From contig NC_134526.1 in assembly GCF_027942865.1 (NCBI RefSeq), forward strand, positions 19,759,784 through 19,823,783: a stretch of DNA of 64,000 bases. Reading direction: 5' to 3'. The notes below the pieces were generated by a model. It saw nothing but the letters and a program-made list of their open reading frames with translations. It was not told the origin of the DNA and did no database searches. Both the position numbers and the translations under genes were made by a program. Positions 40,801-54,000 of the stretch are shown here, in pieces (position 1 is the first letter of the stretch; the number at the start of each line of letters is the position of its first letter). The stretch comes from Odontesthes bonariensis (taxonomy: Eukaryota; Chordata; Actinopteri; Atheriniformes; Atherinopsidae).

Positions 40801-43702
40801 CGACTGACCTATCTATATTATCTATCCATTAACAGTAATAAGGAGGAAAAATAACCCTGCCACAAGAATATAGAAAGAACAACATAGATCTTTACACACT
40901 GTCAGTAATTCAGGGCTGCAACCAGATTTCCTTTCAAAGTGCTTTTTGGGGTTTTAGGAGTTTACCTTTTTTTTTTATTTATTTGGAGGTCAATAATTCT
41001 GCAAAACACAACTCAGTTTTAGTTATGAATGGGAATTGTAACGACATGAGCAGGTCAGAGTGAAATTAGAACCACCAAGACCTTATCTGAAAACTCTGTA
41101 AATCCGTATGAAACACACAATCAGGGTTAAGAGCATTTTTCACATCAATTCCCTTCAATAACTTCAATAACTAAAGTCAGGACTAAATCTGTTTACACTT
41201 CTTTCCAAGTATACATGGTTTTCTGATAACGAGCATGTCTTTGAAGTTCTTCTTTTATCATCTGATGCATGTTTTACCTTTTAAATAGTCAGATGAAATA
41301 TTTTACCTGATATGTGACCAAAATAACCATGAAGCATAAAAATGTTACATGTTCTGTTATACCCCAAAGAAAAAAAACAACAAAAAGGATAATCTTTAAA
41401 AAACGTCTGTATGTGAGCTTTCAAGCAGCTGAAGAAATATTTAGTACAGTAAATCCTTAATGCTGTTTGTATGTATTCAGATCGGCACAGGATTACTCCA
41501 CTCAGTCTACCTTGGGCCACGCGTGTGGGAGTGGTTCATTTCAGATCACCTTAATCAGACTCCTCTATTGCCTATGGGTGCCCTCTGAAAATTATATGTC
41601 AAGTTTTTTTTTCACTAGTTTGGGAGGAGTAATACGATTGTTCTTGTTGTGTTCTGAAGTTACCGAAAGGGTTGAACTTGAGGCATTTCTTATTATCGTT
41701 CATCAATTCAGAATGACTTTTTTTTCATCTTTTTCATCCTGTGGTGCAAAATCTACCGTTAGGTTGTCTGATATGTAAAATGGGGTCCAGTTTCGTTTTT
41801 CATTTAATCTCAGAACACATTGTGTGTTGCATCTGAGAGTTGCATCTCATTGAAATGAGGAACTATAACGAAGACACAGCAGTTCTGTATCCAGCTGTTG
41901 TGCTTACAGACTGTGATGCTCTTAGTCTCCAAAGCCTCCATAAAGTCATGACCCCCACACTTACTAGACTGTCTTTGTACTCTTTGTCGTGCTTTCTTTC
42001 TTATTTTCTTGTTTTTGTGTTCCTTGTATTCCCATTTCGGGATTATTTTACTCTTGTGTTTCCTTGAATTCCCTGTTATTTTGCTTGTGTGGTTTTTGGA
42101 CTGAATTCTGCCTGCCCTAGCTCTGTACCACAGAGCGCCTCCCCGTGCTTGACTTCTGCCAGTTTAATAAACTTTAATTTTTTACTTAAATATTATTTTG
42201 ATTTCTTGAGATCAAAATAATCAGACTCACTATGTGGAGTGTCACTGCTCTAAAATGAGCAGCAGATGTTGGCGTATCCGGCTGGCTACTCCCCACAGCA
42301 TTAATCTTGCCCAGCCCCGGGGCAGCTGCATCCTCTGTGTAGTTTTTCAGGAAACCAGTGCTGGGAGCTGCCATATCAGAGGCCAATATTAGCATCTCTG
42401 TTCTTCAGTAGATTGAATTAGTTTATAGTTTTCCAACCCCAGCCAGCATTCGGTTAGATAATTAGTCCTGATTCTAAAAACAACAGCATACTTGGAAAAA
42501 AAAGAAAAAAATAATAGAAAAGTTTAACCCCCTGTCTCCACTATCACTTATAATCTAAGCTAAATTTTGTGAAATGAAATATATAATTCTACATTTTCAT
42601 CTAATAGGCAAGACTCTGAGGATTAATGGTCTTGATATTGCAGAACCTAATTAATGCGTGTTCTTTATTTACAGATTTTACATACTGGTCATCAACGTGT
42701 CAGGATGCATGCAAAATGTCACATTTTGGCACTGAACAGTTAGTTCTTAGTCTCTGTGCCTCATTAGGCCAGCAGCCTGAAGACATCTTCCATGTTTTAA
42801 AACAAGTCAGTTTCAGTGTTCACAAGGTCAGCTGGACTCTGGCTTTATGACCTACTCATTAAACAGGTATAAGGTCAGTTAATTATTGGAACAAATAGTA
42901 AAGATAGCCACTAAAATAGACAGGCAAGAAATGATAAGCTTGCAGTTTTCTACCACTGTCTCAATTCAGTGATGGGTGTAGCAACAAACAGCCAACATAC
43001 AATAGGTCGATAATCAAATCAGGGATATCTTTAAGTGTCTTATTATTGAATACATAAAGTAAATATTTTAGGTCAAATGTATCTCACTGGCTGAATGAAA
43101 AGGTAGACACATACATACAATGTGCAACCAAGTGTGTTTTTTCCTTTTTCTGACTAAATATTCAACACTATGTGTTCCTTCATGGTATGCATGCATATAA
43201 TTTTCATGTGTCAATAACCAAGTCAGCCACTGAATATTTAGAGTCTTATTGTTCATCTAAGTTATCTCATAAAGATGAAAATCCACCTCATCTAAGAGGA
43301 GTTTAGATATTCTACACGTTTGGTTTTCTAATGATAATAATAATATCTCCAATGTTGATTTCACTGCACACTTCCTTAAAAAAAAAAATTAATACTCGAG
43401 GAACGGGCATCTAAAGATAGTTCCAACAAAACTATGAAATAATTCTCAAAATATGTTTTTCGAAACTATGATGTTGTCATGCACATTACTAGGATTGCCC
43501 ATAATTGAAACGTGACAGTTTTGTTTGCATCTAACAAAGCTCAATAACCATCTGAGGGAAGCAGTTTCATCCTTGAGTTGGAGCACAACTCATCCCCCAG
43601 CCGCAGGGATGTCCACAGTGGCGTCCTCATGCCATCAGAATGACAGTCAAAGGGCTTTCCACTCCCTCTGCATTCGAACACAACTCAACCAACACAGAAA
43701 GG
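37830..43702. other. Intergenic region between tufm and the Kir2 gene
   Basis: About 5.9 kb of AT-rich sequence without recognisable exons. The short open frames in it show no family motif. A stretch around 41870-42180 is a possible retroelement tail, listed separately. The 3' UTR of the Kir2 gene must occupy the right-hand part below 43703. Confidence 0.5.
41870..42180 (+). repeat. Possible retroelement 3' tail
   Basis: A pyrimidine-rich stretch (CTTTGTCG, TTTCTTGT, TTCCTTG strings) leads into CTGCCTGCC, CCCGTGCTTGACTTCTGCC and an AATAAA-bearing end (about 42166). This is the composition of fish LINE or processed 3' ends. No coding part or target duplication was found, so the class is open. 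Confidence 0.3.
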
Positions 43703-44971
43703 TTAAATATCTGATTCTTTACGGGAGGATGGCTGATCCTGTTCCATGGTGGTCAGCTCAGATGAACACCTTCTGTCTTGCTCTTTCTGATCATCTCCCT
43801 CATCTTCCTCATCCCTGCTGATGAAGGCCAGCTCATTCTCATAGCAGAAGGAGTTGGCGCCAGATGTCGGGAATTTTCTCTCCTCCATGTCCTTGGCACT
43901 GCATCTGGGGGTTGATGGTACTTCAAATGTTTTGTGAAAGTAGGAATAATCTATCCTGTACTGGTTCCTCTCCTCGAAGATGAGGGGCTCAAAGCGATGA
44001 CCCCACAGGATCTCAGAAGGCAGGTATGAGGTGCGCGCCTGCGTCGTCATGGCTGTGGCCTCCACCAGTCCCTCGAGTACTATTACTATCTCAAAGTCGG
44101 AAGTTTCAAGATCTTGCTTACTGATGCCAAAAAGTGGACTTTCTTCATCAATCTCATGTATGACAGTAAGAGGTGCAACCAAAAACAGACGATCTGTACC
44201 TTTGTCATAGCCTACATTCATATCGATCTGATCCAGGGGGATATACTCGCCCTCCTCTGTGTAACGGGACTTCACCAGCTGGGCCCGCACATGAGCCTCC
44301 ACGAAATGGCTCTTCCTCAGATTAGCAACTCTAAACATCAAACATAGCTTCCCATCACGCAAAGCAATTACTGTGTTGTGGCTGAAAAGTAGCGTCTCTG
44401 CACGCTTCTTGGGTCTGGCCATCTTGGCCATGATTGCACCAATCATAAAGGCGTCAATGATGCAGCCCATGATAGACTGAAAGACCACCATAAAGACGGC
44501 CATTGGGCATTCCTCTGTCACACAGCGAGCACCATACCCAATGGTTGTCTGGGTCTCAATAGAAAACAAAAAAGCTGCCACAAAGGTGTTGACCTGCGAG
44601 ACACAAGGAACAAAGTTGTCATCCCCTCCAGGATTGTCCATGTCACCATGTAGAAGGCCAATGATCCAGAACGCTAGGCCAAACGTTAGCCAGGACACCA
44701 CAAACACCAGGCTGAAGAGCAGGAACATGTATCGCCAGCGGATGTCCACACAAGTCGTGAAAATGTCAGATATATACCTCTGTGACTTCTCATCCATGTT
44801 TGAGAAGTGGATGTTGCATTGGCCAGTCTTGCTGACAAACCGGTTGTGGTATTTGCGTCTTGTGTGGATCTTGCCATTGCCAAAGCTGCCCACGGCAGGC
44901 ATGGTACTAAGTCTAAGTCCTTCTTCTTCACAGGACAGGAAGCTGTGGTGGTTGGCTCTTCCCACACTCAT
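43703..44971 (-). CDS. kcnj14: Inward-rectifier potassium channel, Kir2 family
   Basis: A single uninterrupted coding exon of 422 residues, as usual for Kir2 genes. The protein forms tetrameric plasma-membrane K+ channels that pass current inward and set resting potential. Visible parts: TM1 about 82-106, filter TIGYG at 143-147, TM2 about 156-181 with the rectification Asp173, the PIP2-contact stretch [12 protein letters not shown]-export motif FCYENE at 375-380, and a C-terminal PDZ ligand ending SDI. By sequence it looks closest to Kir2.2/KCNJ12 ([30 protein letters not shown]), whereas linkage to pold1, gys1, aspdh and hspbp1 points to KCNJ14 (Kir2.4). The symbol follows synteny; kcnj12 is the alternative. 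Kir2 positions LMWRVGNLR read LMFRVANLR here. Start: the first in-frame ATG, followed by an SVGRANHHS Kir2-type N-terminus. Confidence 0.9.
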   Translation of the reverse strand: MSVGRANHHSFLSCEEEGLRLSTMPAVGSFGNGKIHTRRKYHNRFVSKTGQCNIHFSNMDEKSQRYISDIFTTCVDIRWRYMFLLFSLVFVVSWLTFGLAFWIIGLLHGDMDNPGGDDNFVPCVSQVNTFVAAFLFSIETQTTIGYGARCVTEECPMAVFMVVFQSIMGCIIDAFMIGAIMAKMARPKKRAETLLFSHNTVIALRDGKLCLMFRVANLRKSHFVEAHVRAQLVKSRYTEEGEYIPLDQIDMNVGYDKGTDRLFLVAPLTVIHEIDEESPLFGISKQDLETSDFEIVIVLEGLVEATAMTTQARTSYLPSEILWGHRFEPLIFEERNQYRIDYSYFHKTFEVPSTPRCSAKDMEERKFPTSGANSFCYENELAFISRDEEDEGDDQKEQDRRCSSELTTMEQDQPSSRKESDI

Positions 44972-45067
44972 GCCTCAGTGGAACACAGCCACAGGGCTTC
45001 ACACTATCAGCCTGGCTCATACAAAACTGACCAGGCTCACAGAAGTGCGCAGTTCCCTCCAGCACAA
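44972..45067 (-). other. kcnj14: 5' untranslated part of the Kir2 coding exon
   Basis: On minus, a strong acceptor (pyrimidine tract then TTTGCAG, about 45068-45084) lies 96 bases before the ATG, so the coding exon begins there and at least one non-coding exon must lie further right. That first exon was not identified. Confidence 0.6.
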
Positions 45068-45155
45068 CTGCAAAGGAAAAACAGGCACAGAATCAACACA
45101 GGTAATTGTAAAATTCAAAGAAAAAAATAAGAAAAATGCATTTACATTTGTTTAA

Positions 45156-45791
45156 AGGGATAGTTTGCCTCTTTTGACATGAAGCTGTATGACATCCCAT
45201 ATTAGCAATATCATTTATGAACATTGACTTACCCTCAGCTGTGTCCTGTGAGCCGAGTTCCAGCCTCGTTTTGGCGTTGAGGAAGGTAGTCCGGCTAGTT
45301 TGCTAGGGTCCCGAAAATAAAGCGTCTTGCTTCTCAAAACAATATGCGTTCAAAAGAGTAATACATTTGCATCACAAAATCGTCCCTCCAGAAAAAGTCA
45401 GACCTCACAATCGCTTGGCGCTATTTTTGCCCCCCTTCATATCAATGCGTTCAGCCACCTAGCGATAGCCGCACCTGTTACGGTGTTTACTGCTCGGAAG
45501 CAGGGGACTGCTCGGTCTGCACTTCGGTCTGCACAGTTTACACAGCCCGTAGTGATACGAAGGTAGAGAGAAATAGCGCCAAGTGATTGTGAGCTCTGAC
45601 TTTTTTCTGGAGGGACGATTTTGTGATGCAAATGTATACTCTTTTGAACGCATATTGTTTTGAGAAGCAAGACGCTTTATTTTCGGGACCCTAGCAAACT
45701 AGCTGGACTACCTTCGTCAACGCCAAAATGAGGCTGGAACTCGGCTCACAGGACGCAGCGGGGGGTAAGTCAAAAGAGGCGAACTATCCCT
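45156..45791. mobile_element. Kolobok-like MITE with long inverted repeats
   Basis: A 636-bp element starts AGGGATAGTTTGCCTCTTTT and ends in the inverse (AAAAGAGGCGAACTATCCCT). It is flanked by TTAA on both sides (45152-45155 and 45792-45795). The inverted similarity extends inward roughly 250 bases per arm: both arms, read outward in, translate to almost the same peptide (MLLKTICVQKS), one on each strand. The centre (about 45430-45560) is unique. No transposase is present. TTAA targets and AGGG ends fit Kolobok-type elements. Confidence 0.8.
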
Positions 45792-47759
45792 TTAAGCTAA
45801 GAATTAAGAATATCATCCAGTCTCTTTGTATGTTAGGTCCCATTTTTGTCAGTATACCATCTAAATTTCCCATAAAGTACCCCAGATTCTATTGCTCGGT
45901 CAACTCCACTTTCTTCTCAACCACAGATTTTAAAAATTTGTCCACTGACAACAAATTTTTGATGATGAACAAAAAATCTACATTTTTCGCACCAGACTCA
46001 CACACTGTCATATTCATCAAGCATTATTAGGGCAAACATGGCAAAATATCTATTCAGATTTTCAACCTGTCTCCTGTGTTAAAACCTTTGTCTCTCAATG
46101 CAGTTTGCTTTAAAAGATACAAGCTATATCTTTTAATAATACATTCTTTAATGGCATTTATTTCATGATCTGTCTTGATCTGTTTTTCCACTGCTCTATT
46201 GGAAAAACTGTTGTATATACCATACACATTTCACTGATCAACAAGGTACAGAAATAGCCAGTTAATCCAATGCCCTGCCATTTTATGTGACGTATTTTCT
46301 GTTTCTTCCAGCTGGCACCTCTGTTAGAGTAACTGGAGTACTGTGATGAGGCTGTGTGGTTCCCCTGTGAGGCTGAAAGTAATACGAGCTGAAAAAAATT
46401 AGACAGCGGCAAAAAACTGGGTATCATAGTAGAGAGAGATTTGATACAAATGGTTTTGTAGTACAATTCCACAAGTTCACCATAGGCATGTCATATATAA
46501 AATCTTCAGAATTGTTCGAGCAACAGCAGAGTACAGTATAACATCAGTTTTTATGATCAGTGTCATTACTGGATTGGTTTTCTGAAAATGTTATTCATGT
46601 GCAACCCTATGCTGAAATAGGCTTAAGAATTATATTTCACCAGTTCTGGATAATGCTCAGCCATCACATTTATTTACAAAATTGTTCACACCATCAAGAG
46701 CCAGGTGTGCACTTTGAGTACAGAATTTACCATAGATATAACAATTTTGAGGTGATCCAGCATTACCACCGCTATCAAATCTCTTCTGATCATTCTGTTT
46801 GACACAGAAAACTATCTCACCGATGATACCAACTTTGATCCCAGGACATTTTTAGAAAGCGGTGTATGGCCACCAACAGCTTGGTTTAAAATAAAAATAA
46901 AAATCTACATTATATAAACCTTGTAGTCGACAATACTTAAGGTTTTGAGCAATGCTAGCCTTGGTTTAGTGTTTACCTGCTTATTGTGTTTCAGGTCACC
47001 TCATTGTAATTATAAAAGCAACAACTGAGAATCTGTTGCTGGTATAATTAGCATCTAGTCACAGTCAGTCTCAGGCACAAAGACGTTGTTCAATATGTCA
47101 CTTCTTACTCAGGCATTATAATTCAAAGGCTCACTATAATATTTTGACAAAAAGCTGTATGTAATTAATCATGAAAACAGATTCTGTCAGGTTAAATTGG
47201 TTTTAGGGTTTCATTTAATTGAACGGATGACAGAAATTTAATTCTAAGAGATCTCTTACTCAAAATCAATAGAAGGCCACACACAGTAATTTGATACCAG
47301 CACATGGACAACCTCTTCTTCCCTGAGGTTGCTTTGTAACACTGAGCTAATTCTGGAATTCAGTTTTTAAATATTATATTTAGTCATTCTGACTCTTGAA
47401 ATACCATGTTTAACCTAATCTTATTTGTATTATTACTTTTTAGCCTTATATTTCATATTTCTGCATCAGCTCTGAGCACTATCAGTAATATTTGTAAACA
47501 GTCCATTGACAAGTCTGACCTACACTATCTACAGTTCCAAGTGGTAGTTTATAAATCATGATTAGACCCATGGTCTTGCCAGGTGAGACAATAACGTAAA
47601 TTTTTTTAAACTATTTTCATTTATTTATTCTTTTCCTGTGAATTGACTAAGGAATAAGGGATAATTCATTTAAAGTGCAGAGTTATATTGTGAACTGCTT
47701 AATCTGGTTATTCATCAGATCTAATATTTGTCATAACATTTCACAAAAGAATACCACTT

Positions 47760-48018
47760 GCAAGCTGTCATAAAGGCTGATCTTCCGTGAAGCATATCTG
47801 TTTCAAAATTTCATCGCCATCCATCCTGTAGCTGTAGAGATATGTATGGAGTAGTGGACTGACGGACATACAGACACTGGCATCATCAAAGCCAAAGCAC
47901 ATCCATCCATCCATCTTCTATACTCACTCAATCCAACTCATGGTCGTGGGGTGCTGGAGCCTATTCCAGCTGTCATTGGGCGAGAGGCGGGGTACACCCT
48001 GGACAGTTCGCCAGTCCC
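47760..48018 (+). repeat. Composite teleost interspersed repeat, copy 2
   Basis: The left part, with AAAATTTCATCGCCATCCATC and GTGGACTGACGGACATACAGAC, recalls fish LINE 3' sequence. The right part (47900-48018), with GTCATTGGGCGAGAGGCGGGG and TACACCCTGGACAG, is the same family as 33396-33490. Confidence 0.6.
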
Positions 48019-51000
48019 AAATCACATCATTAGTAAAAAAATCTAAGTTCACATCTGCACTGTTCACTAATAATCCCTGACTGATATTAGGGCAATGCTT
48101 GCAGTTATGAGATATGTTTTTTTTCCTCTGTAAATATTTAATTGTTGTGATTCTTTCTAAACTGGTTCTCTATTATAGTGTCACTGACATGGCTACATTT
48201 TTCTGATGGGGCCTTGCTCATTTCAACTCATAAAATAAGAAACTGATATACAATATCATTGCACTGCTGACTCGAACACAAGCACGTCAGCCACAAGTCA
48301 ACACATGGTGACATGTTGGTCAGCAAGTGGTGTGCTTACTGTTGCCTTTTGAAGCCTTTTTTTTTTATTGGGGTGAACTTTGATTACATCCCTTTAGGTT
48401 ATCAGAGAACATTATATGTTATGCCTATGGGAAAAAAAACAAACAATCACACACAAATCAGAATACCTTTCCATTTTTAATCAAAACTGTAAATCATATA
48501 GGCTGGTGTGCAACTGTCCCCACCATGTTAATTCTAAAGCTATGGAGGGATAATACTCTGTACTGTATAGAACAGGTGCATGCAATAAAAGTAGAAAGAT
48601 TAAAAAATTAATTTTACACTGTTTCAAAAAGAGATACGATTGTAAGTGTCTTAAGTTCAGCCTCAGTCAATTAAAGACAAATTTGACACATTTTTTGCGA
48701 GTCTTTTTCTGTAGTCTCAGTAGTTGCTAGGAAGCAGAATGGTGTGTATCCAAGAGATATTAATATCTAAAAATTTGTGTGAATGCTCCTCGGCTCTCTT
48801 AGGAGTCACACTCTGCCTGCTGGGCTGTGACATAAATGCTGAAGCAATGATGAGACTTTTTCCATGCTGCCATTTAACACAATAGAAACTCTTCTCACTG
48901 AAAATATGATTGAATTAAACACTGTTCCACATTCTATTATTGAATAAAGGTGTCTGCAGGGCTATAATTAAAGTCCTTCAGTCTGAAATTTATATCAGCT
49001 TACCTCTTGTGCACGTGTTCTTGACAGATGTTGATTTTTCAATTTTCCTTCCCTTCCAAATCTGCCAGTTTTCTAGCCGAATTGCTGCATGTTTTTCCTC
49101 AGGTTTCTTTCTCTTCTTGTTTTCTGTTATGGGTAGAACCACTCTATCCTCCTGAGGCAGAAAAATATATGACCACAGAGTATCTTCATGTCTCTATCTA
49201 ATTTGACTTTTTCTGTTCCTCCACTAAATGGGGAGAGCATTACAATCAGTCCCGCAGCAAATACTCCAAAGTTCTTGCTTAACTGGTATCCAGTGGATCA
49301 GAAACAGACCAGAAATGACTAAATTAATTCAGTGAAGCTCTGAAGTCCTAATTTTGACCCTCAAAATAGAACAACAGCTTGATTCCAGCTATCCCAAATT
49401 CAAGGAACATAGGGCCTGTAGCATCCAATCCGATTGAAAATCAAATCCTCACAGCTTATTTAGAGTCATGGGCAGTTGACGGTCTCTCCTCTCCCACGTG
49501 TCTCTCACTTTCTTAGTATATCTGCTATCTGATCTTGTTCTGCTGCAGATCCCACTCTGTATCCCACATCTAGTGAACTATTGCTCACTGCTCCAGTCCT
49601 CCCCCTCCCTCTCTCAGTGTCACTGTAGATACTTGGCATTTGGAGACTACATGCTCTTCCCCTGTGAAGTGTTAATGGTCAGCTGATCATCTCTGGTGTT
49701 GAAAGAACCAACTGGTTTATTCAAGACTGATGTGTAGAAGAGCGACCAAAATTCTGCTATTACATTTTCCCACAAAATATTTATTTTCCTGTGACAGCAT
49801 TTCATTAAACAGTGCTGCTGAAAACTTTTATTTTCAAAATGTCTTTCAGAATAGCCTAATAACATACTGAGAATGCTTTTTTTTTCCAAGGGTAAATCCT
49901 ACCTTTTATATGGTCAACTGTGGAAACATACTCAACGCTTTTGGTTTCCTCTGTAATGTTGTCTTATTTTAAGCAAAGTGCTCACAGAGTTGGTGGTTTG
50001 CTCTCCATTTTGACTCAGAAGGAAGGACAACTCCTGTTTATTATGCTGGACTGAAAAATAGCTCATGTAGGCAGTTTCTTAGAGAACATATTTGCTTGAT
50101 GTGTATGTGTGCATGCCTGAATGATATAGAAATTGCTCATTTCAGGACCAAAGCGAGGAACCAGCTGTGCAAACTACAGTTCAGCATCACCATCCATCCA
50201 ACTATATCTTCGGTATTCGGTTGTAAAAAAAAAAGTTTAATTAGTGGCTTGTGAGATAAGATCTGGAATCATGCGGAGGATAGATACACAAATTCCCATT
50301 TTCATGCAAACATTTTTCACATCTCTTTTTGAAAACCTGCCACAACTGCACTGCCCAGGAGTTTTATAATCCATATGTGAGTTTCACAAAACAAAAACAG
50401 AATTTGTGTTTCCAATGGTGGCCTGACCCAGATTCACTGGAGGCCATCACAAAGCAGCGAGATGCACCAATTTGACAGCCAAAGTCAAGGTGGTCTTAGT
50501 ATCACTTCTTTAAGTATAATTGGAAATAAGGTTATAAGTCCTGATAGATCTGTGATTACCAAAGCAGAGGAAGTATTATACCTTTACATGTGTTTGGAGA
50601 TCCAACATATACATTTGCTGTGAATTTTAAAATGAAGTAATTGTTAATGTAATGGTACAATCTGAAAAAAAAAAAATAACGTAGGTTTTAAGCATAATGT
50701 TTGAGATCTTCAAAAAATTTGTTTGAAATAACTTTTTAAGAGGTTTAAAACGATGCCACAAGTTATGCTCCATGTGTGCCTCGTTGTAACTGAGTATGTA
50801 TTCTGTAACTATGATGTCAGGCCTGTAAATGGGTTATGGGTTTAGTTCGGGGATGGCAGACCAGATGGGGATACAAAGTGTGCTATCGGGACAGAAACAA
50901 CCCAGAGCCCAGCCGCTGCTTCGTACCCAGCGAGTTATTTAAAGGCTTCCTCACTGCGGCAGGACAAAGTGGGCCAGGCTCAACCACACTCAACATGACA

Positions 51001-54000
51001 CAAGCTGCAGCATTTGGTCACGCTCAATCACCTTTCAGATTATCAGCACACCCCTGACCAGCACACTACCAATTCATTTCAAGTGTTATGTCATGTTGGG
51101 GTTATCCAAAGTGGGGGCACAATTTGTTTATCAAACACTCAGTCAGCTTTGAGACTCTTTAGTTCCATCAGCACTCCTGCTGCTAATATTTATTTTCCAT
51201 ATGTAGTTCATTGTGTTAAATTTACATGCAGTTAATTTGTAAAATTAAGTTTTAAATCATCACTTCATATACATTTGTTGTGGAATAAGTGACATATTCT
51301 TAATTAGCACAATTTCAGTAAAGAAAACGTCTGTCAAGTCACTCTTCAACATTTCTTGCAGTAGAGCAATATTACTACCTGAGAGGTATAGAAAACAATT
51401 GACACATAAGTTTAACTTCTACTTTTACCGGTGGATGCTGTAGCAGAAGTGATCAAAAGGAAACTGTGCAGTGTCTGACCATTTTTACACAGTTACACTG
51501 TTAGAGTTAAAATTAGGTAAACATGAACTTCAGTGAAAGTATTGCATATGTAACCTAAAACTGGAATGTCTGAGATGCAAAACACACACACACACGCAAG
51601 TCAAAACGACCATGTTGGTTACAATTAGGACAAAATACCTTCTTTTCAGTTGTTCAACATCAAAGCTGAGATGTTAACACAACACAGTACAACAACACTT
51701 TGTTGCTTTTTAGTTGAGTTTGAAATTAAATTGAATCAAATCAAATTCTTCATTCACTTTTTTTAATTTCATGACAAAAATGTCGTTTGTTACAGATGGA
51801 TTTGGGTCTTAACTTTACCTGATTAGGCCCAGAAATCAAAACAACTAAATCAGAGTTAGAAATTTATCAAGGTTAGGGCTAAAGTATATCCTTTTTACTG
51901 TTACCTTTACCATCATGGTGATGTTTAAACTATTATTAAGACTCACAAGAGTGAGCATGGGTACTAACCTTGTCTGTGCCCAGTCTAAACCTTTTCATAG
52001 TGACTAAACACAGTAATAATGTTGCCAGTTTCATTTTTATTGACAGAATGTTGAGTTCATTATTTATTATGTCTGTAACTGCCATGGTTACCCAGTATTA
52101 GAATGGTTTCCAAAAGGCGTTTTCTTTTTATTGCAGACCAGCTTTTAAAGTGTTACTGTTACATTGGCTCTAGAATTACAACTACTTGCCTGCTGCTAAA
52201 AACTAAAAATGTTTTACAACAGCAGAACATGTTTGATATTAGTGAAAAAAGTTAATTTCACTAAAAAGAAAAGAAAAGATAAAAAGGGCTGCTGTGTTTT
52301 CTATTGGCTCACTCGGGGATAATGCATAAAGGAAGAAATGCTGACGATATTCAGCATTGGCATTGGCAGCCAGCACAGCCAGTGAGTGGGGAAGAGAGGC
52401 GTCACGCACCCACCAGCAGAAATTAATGCTGTTCACACGCAGGACACAGGATTTTTTCTTTTTTAAGGGCGCCCTTCACTAAACTCCCTGCTTCAGTTGG
52501 TGAATCTTCTCCAGATTTGCTTAATGAACACCTTGCCTCAGATTAATGAAGCGCCTCAAATTGCTCATATACACAGGGAGACCACGTTAATGCCACACAG
52601 AAAGAACTGGAAATGAATCCAGGTCACTCTTACTGTGAGGCGACATCTGCACTAAGTCAAACAACCAATTAAATCTTTCTGATCTTCCGCCCCACTCAAG
52701 TGAACAGTGAAAGTGTACAATATCTCGTGGATAATGTTCAGCTTGTCATGTTTGGGTTTTATATAAAAAGCGTCAAATGATAAATAATGTCCTCAGTTTT
52801 ATCACCCTTGAAAGATGAACATCTAGTTTATTATTGAATAAGATTTGTCTGATTTTATCTTCAGTCATTAAAGAGGCCCTCAGGATGTCCACATGGGATA
52901 GAGATATCCGTTCATTGATAAAGAATGACAAATGTGAGTTTACGCAAACAAGCTGCATGTAGGTCACATGGCTCTGGCGCTGATTTTATTCTAACACTGT
53001 GGTTCAAGTCAAATTTTATTCAAATCAAACAAAACTTTCTGCAGCTTCTCAAAGATTTGAAAACACTGGCACAGACTTGTACACATGTGAGAAGAAAAAT
53101 TACCAGAGGTGTGGACCTGTCAGCTGCAGTGTAAACACAACTGAAGTGTATCATCAGGGAGCAGGCTGCGCTCTCATATCAGAGCAGCCTCTGCGCTGGT
53201 TGCAGTAATTGATCTTTGCTTGACTAAATGGGCCACTTATTTTTGCTGCCTGAGCAGGTGCACCTGTGTACTGGTGTTTTTAAATCAGCTGCTGATCAGT
53301 CATGAGGACCTGGTTTGCGGGGCAGCTCGAGACAGAAGAGACCCTGCAGGTGCACACACACAAACACACGCACACATGCACACTCCTATATCAATACTTC
53401 TTCACACTTGAAGGAATGCAAAAACAAACTGAGGCAAATTCAGATTTTTGCAATGGAAATCCTTTCTTTATTCTTTTTAGCATGGAGCAAAGGTTTCATT
53501 GTTATAAAATTAGAAAATGGAAAGCAGTTACACAATACCAGAATAAAGTTATTATTCTCAGAAAGTTTCCTTTATTGGAATAGCATTTTAAGGTAAGGAA
53601 ATATTGTTCATGTTATATTCAGAACTATATTGTTGTGTCTGAGTCAAACCTGAAATCTTTTGATGAGAGGCTCAACATCTGGCTCAACATGCTGAGGTCA
53701 AGTTGATGCCCTTGATTCGTCATAGGATGGACAGTCATACTTCTCTGTTGTGGAAACCATGTCAATTTTCAGGGAAAACGTGCAAAAATGGTGTGTATAT
53801 CATTTCAGCTGACACACACCAAAACACACCGGCTCACAAAAGCCCACAGGTGCAGGATTGTACCCATGAAGGATTGCATTAAGAATAAGCTTTGCACTCT
53901 CAAAGTGTCAGCTCACATGACTGGAGTTTCACGATGAGGAGTCACAGGGAAAGAGAGATGAGTGTTGGGTTTTAATGAGGTGTGATGTTCCTCCTTCGCA

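Noticed and set aside
44541-45155. 204-codon and 107-codon plus-strand open frames over the Kir2 gene
   Set aside because: They are antisense to the highly conserved Kir2 coding exon and show no family motif; they are by-products of its codon use.
45327-45670. Near-identical short peptides on opposite strands, at first suggesting a duplicated small gene
   Set aside because: They are the two inverted arms of the Kolobok-like MITE.
46320-46400. Possible upstream non-coding exon of the Kir2 gene on minus (acceptor-like TTACTTTCAG)
   Set aside because: No matching donor or conservation evidence could be read, so it is not annotated.
50836-51057. 73-codon open frame starting MGLVRGWQTRWGYKV
   Set aside because: It has no splice partner, no family motif and no codon bias that sets it apart from the surrounding spacer.
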